The notes under the pieces: generated by a model | The model's input: the letters and a program-made list of their open reading frames with translations, nothing else | The model's database searches: none | What the model was told of the DNA's origin: nothing | Program-made: the position numbers and the translations under genes | Assembly: GCF_014216315.1 (NCBI RefSeq) | Contig: NZ_CP045702.1 | Coordinates: 3,410,001 to 3,474,000 of the forward strand | DNA: 64,000 nucleotides | Source: Streptomyces finlayi | GTDB taxonomy: Bacteria > Actinomycetota > Actinomycetes > Streptomycetales > Streptomycetaceae | Direction of reading: 5' to 3' | Shown here: one piece after another, positions 63,305 through 64,000 of the stretch | How the letters are laid out: every line of letters starts with the position of its first letter | Position numbering within the stretch: position 1 is the first letter of the stretch

Positions 63305-64000
63305 CGACTCAGTCCCACAGCATCACGCCCCGCCGTACGTATCTCATCGGCCGCGCACGTCCCAACGCCATCGTCGGCAAGAACCGCGAGACCGGCGAGA
63401 TCTCCCTGATCATCGGCGGCGCGTTCCTCGGCATGATGAGCGGACTGATCGTCCCCGTCCTGTCGCTGCGCATCGTGCTCCTCATGGGCTTCCCGCTGCT
63501 GGCCCTCGCCATCGTGTACGTCCCGTACAAGCACCGGACCTTCTACAAGTGGTTCGAGATCAACCGCAGCTTCAAGCGGTCCCTGCGCCGGGGCACCGCC
63601 TACCGTTCCTCCGCCATGGAAGCCGGCGTCAGCTCCGACGGCCGTGAGGTCGAGATCGGCCCGCCCCCCGGCATCGGCCGGATCAGCTGGCTCGGAGCCC
63701 CCTTCGGCCCCGACGAGATCGCCGTACTCCTGCACGCCGACCGCCGTACGGTCACCGCCGCCATCGAGATCGAAGGCCCCGGCGTCGGTCTGCGCGACAG
63801 CGAGGACCAGGAAGCCCTCGTCGACCGCTTCGGCACCCTCCTCAAGCACGTGGCGAACGGCGACGGCTTCGTCACCCGGCTCCAGATGCTGGCCCGCACG
63901 CTGCCGGCCGACCCCGACGCCCACGCCAAGGACGTCGCCCAGCGCGGCGACAAGTCGTCCCCCGGCTGGCTCCAGGAGTCCTACGACCAGCTCCAGTCGA
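63301..64000 (+). CDS. SCO6880-family protein, 3' end beyond window
   Basis: TTG start at 63301 overlapping the previous stop by four bases. Two helices near residues 37-76 (LIIGGAFLGMMSGLIVPVLS, IVLLMGFPLLALAIVYV), then a large cytoplasmic domain of which 155 residues are visible (GPPPGIGRISWLGAPFGPDE). Matches what I know of the SCO6880 family, which precedes a VirB4-like ATPase. Incomplete here. Confidence 0.8.
   Translation, partial: MTTQSHSITPRRTYLIGRARPNAIVGKNRETGEISLIIGGAFLGMMSGLIVPVLSLRIVLLMGFPLLALAIVYVPYKHRTFYKWFEINRSFKRSLRRGTAYRSSAMEAGVSSDGREVEIGPPPGIGRISWLGAPFGPDEIAVLLHADRRTVTAAIEIEGPGVGLRDSEDQEALVDRFGTLLKHVANGDGFVTRLQMLARTLPADPDAHAKDVAQRGDKSSPGWLQESYDQLQS

Overview
The window is high-GC actinobacterial chromosome and almost certainly comes from a Streptomyces. 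The evidence is strong GC bias at third codon positions, many GTG/TTG starts, and actinomycete-restricted genes: mycothiol synthase (mshD), the anti-sigma-WhiG factor rsiG, the nickel regulator nur, the nitrogen regulator glnR, CsoR, and a polyphosphate kinase/CHAD/Nudix operon. From memory, the order nur, nitrobindin, glnR, LacI, HtrA, 5'-nucleotidase, mshD, ppk, pstSCAB, pit, csoR, SLT/NlpC protease and type IV-like genes matches the core region of S. coelicolor around SCO4180 to SCO4127. No database search was possible.

Layout. 1-4.9 kb: end of a methyltransferase, a secreted NlpC/P60 hydrolase, a receiver-PP2C phosphatase, a DUF2516 membrane protein and an HbhA-like protein. 5.0-12.3 kb is a damaged, regulator-rich stretch. 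It holds an XRE regulator, an IS256 remnant, two TetR loci, a frameshifted double-HAD gene and a deletion scar that joins the front of a quinone oxidoreductase to the tail of an ABC permease. 12.3-18.3 kb: Eis-like acetyltransferase, asparaginase, rsiG, dtd, ygfZ, nur, nitrobindin-like protein and a 33-residue membrane peptide. 18.4-21.1 kb: a 166-bp MITE-like element and an operon of three related anchored proteins of unknown function. 21.2-24.4 kb: sulfur-related genes (DsrE, SseC-like, rhodanese) with a cysteine-containing leader peptide. 24.6-34.3 kb: MoaD-like protein, hydrolase, glnR, LacI, and an htrA/response regulator/kinase locus whose kinase stop codon is the target site of an IS701-family element.

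34.4-50.7 kb is rich in phosphate functions: 5'-nucleotidase, ppk-CHAD-Nudix, pstSCAB with a clear PHO box and a strong pstS/pstC intercistronic hairpin, and pit with its DUF47 partner. mshD, a GntR/ABC operon and csoR with its palindromic operator lie among them. 50.8-53.6 kb holds small proteins, a lipoprotein and a decayed FAD oxidase. 53.6-64 kb holds a PAP2 phosphatase and an SLT/NlpC wall hydrolase that diverges from a type IV secretion-like cluster (small two-TM protein, TcpC-like protein, VirB6-like protein, SCO6880-family protein). An accessory block separates the two: a WXG-like protein, a WXG-DUF1023 hydrolase, a lipoprotein, an aldo/keto reductase and a DUF402 protein. The hydrolase domain and its lipoprotein partner have clearly lower GC than the N-terminal module.

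Recurrent themes are several perfect inverted repeats placed as autoregulatory operators, two unrelated elements inserted at CTAG sites that coincide with stop codons, and several small-lesion pseudogenes.
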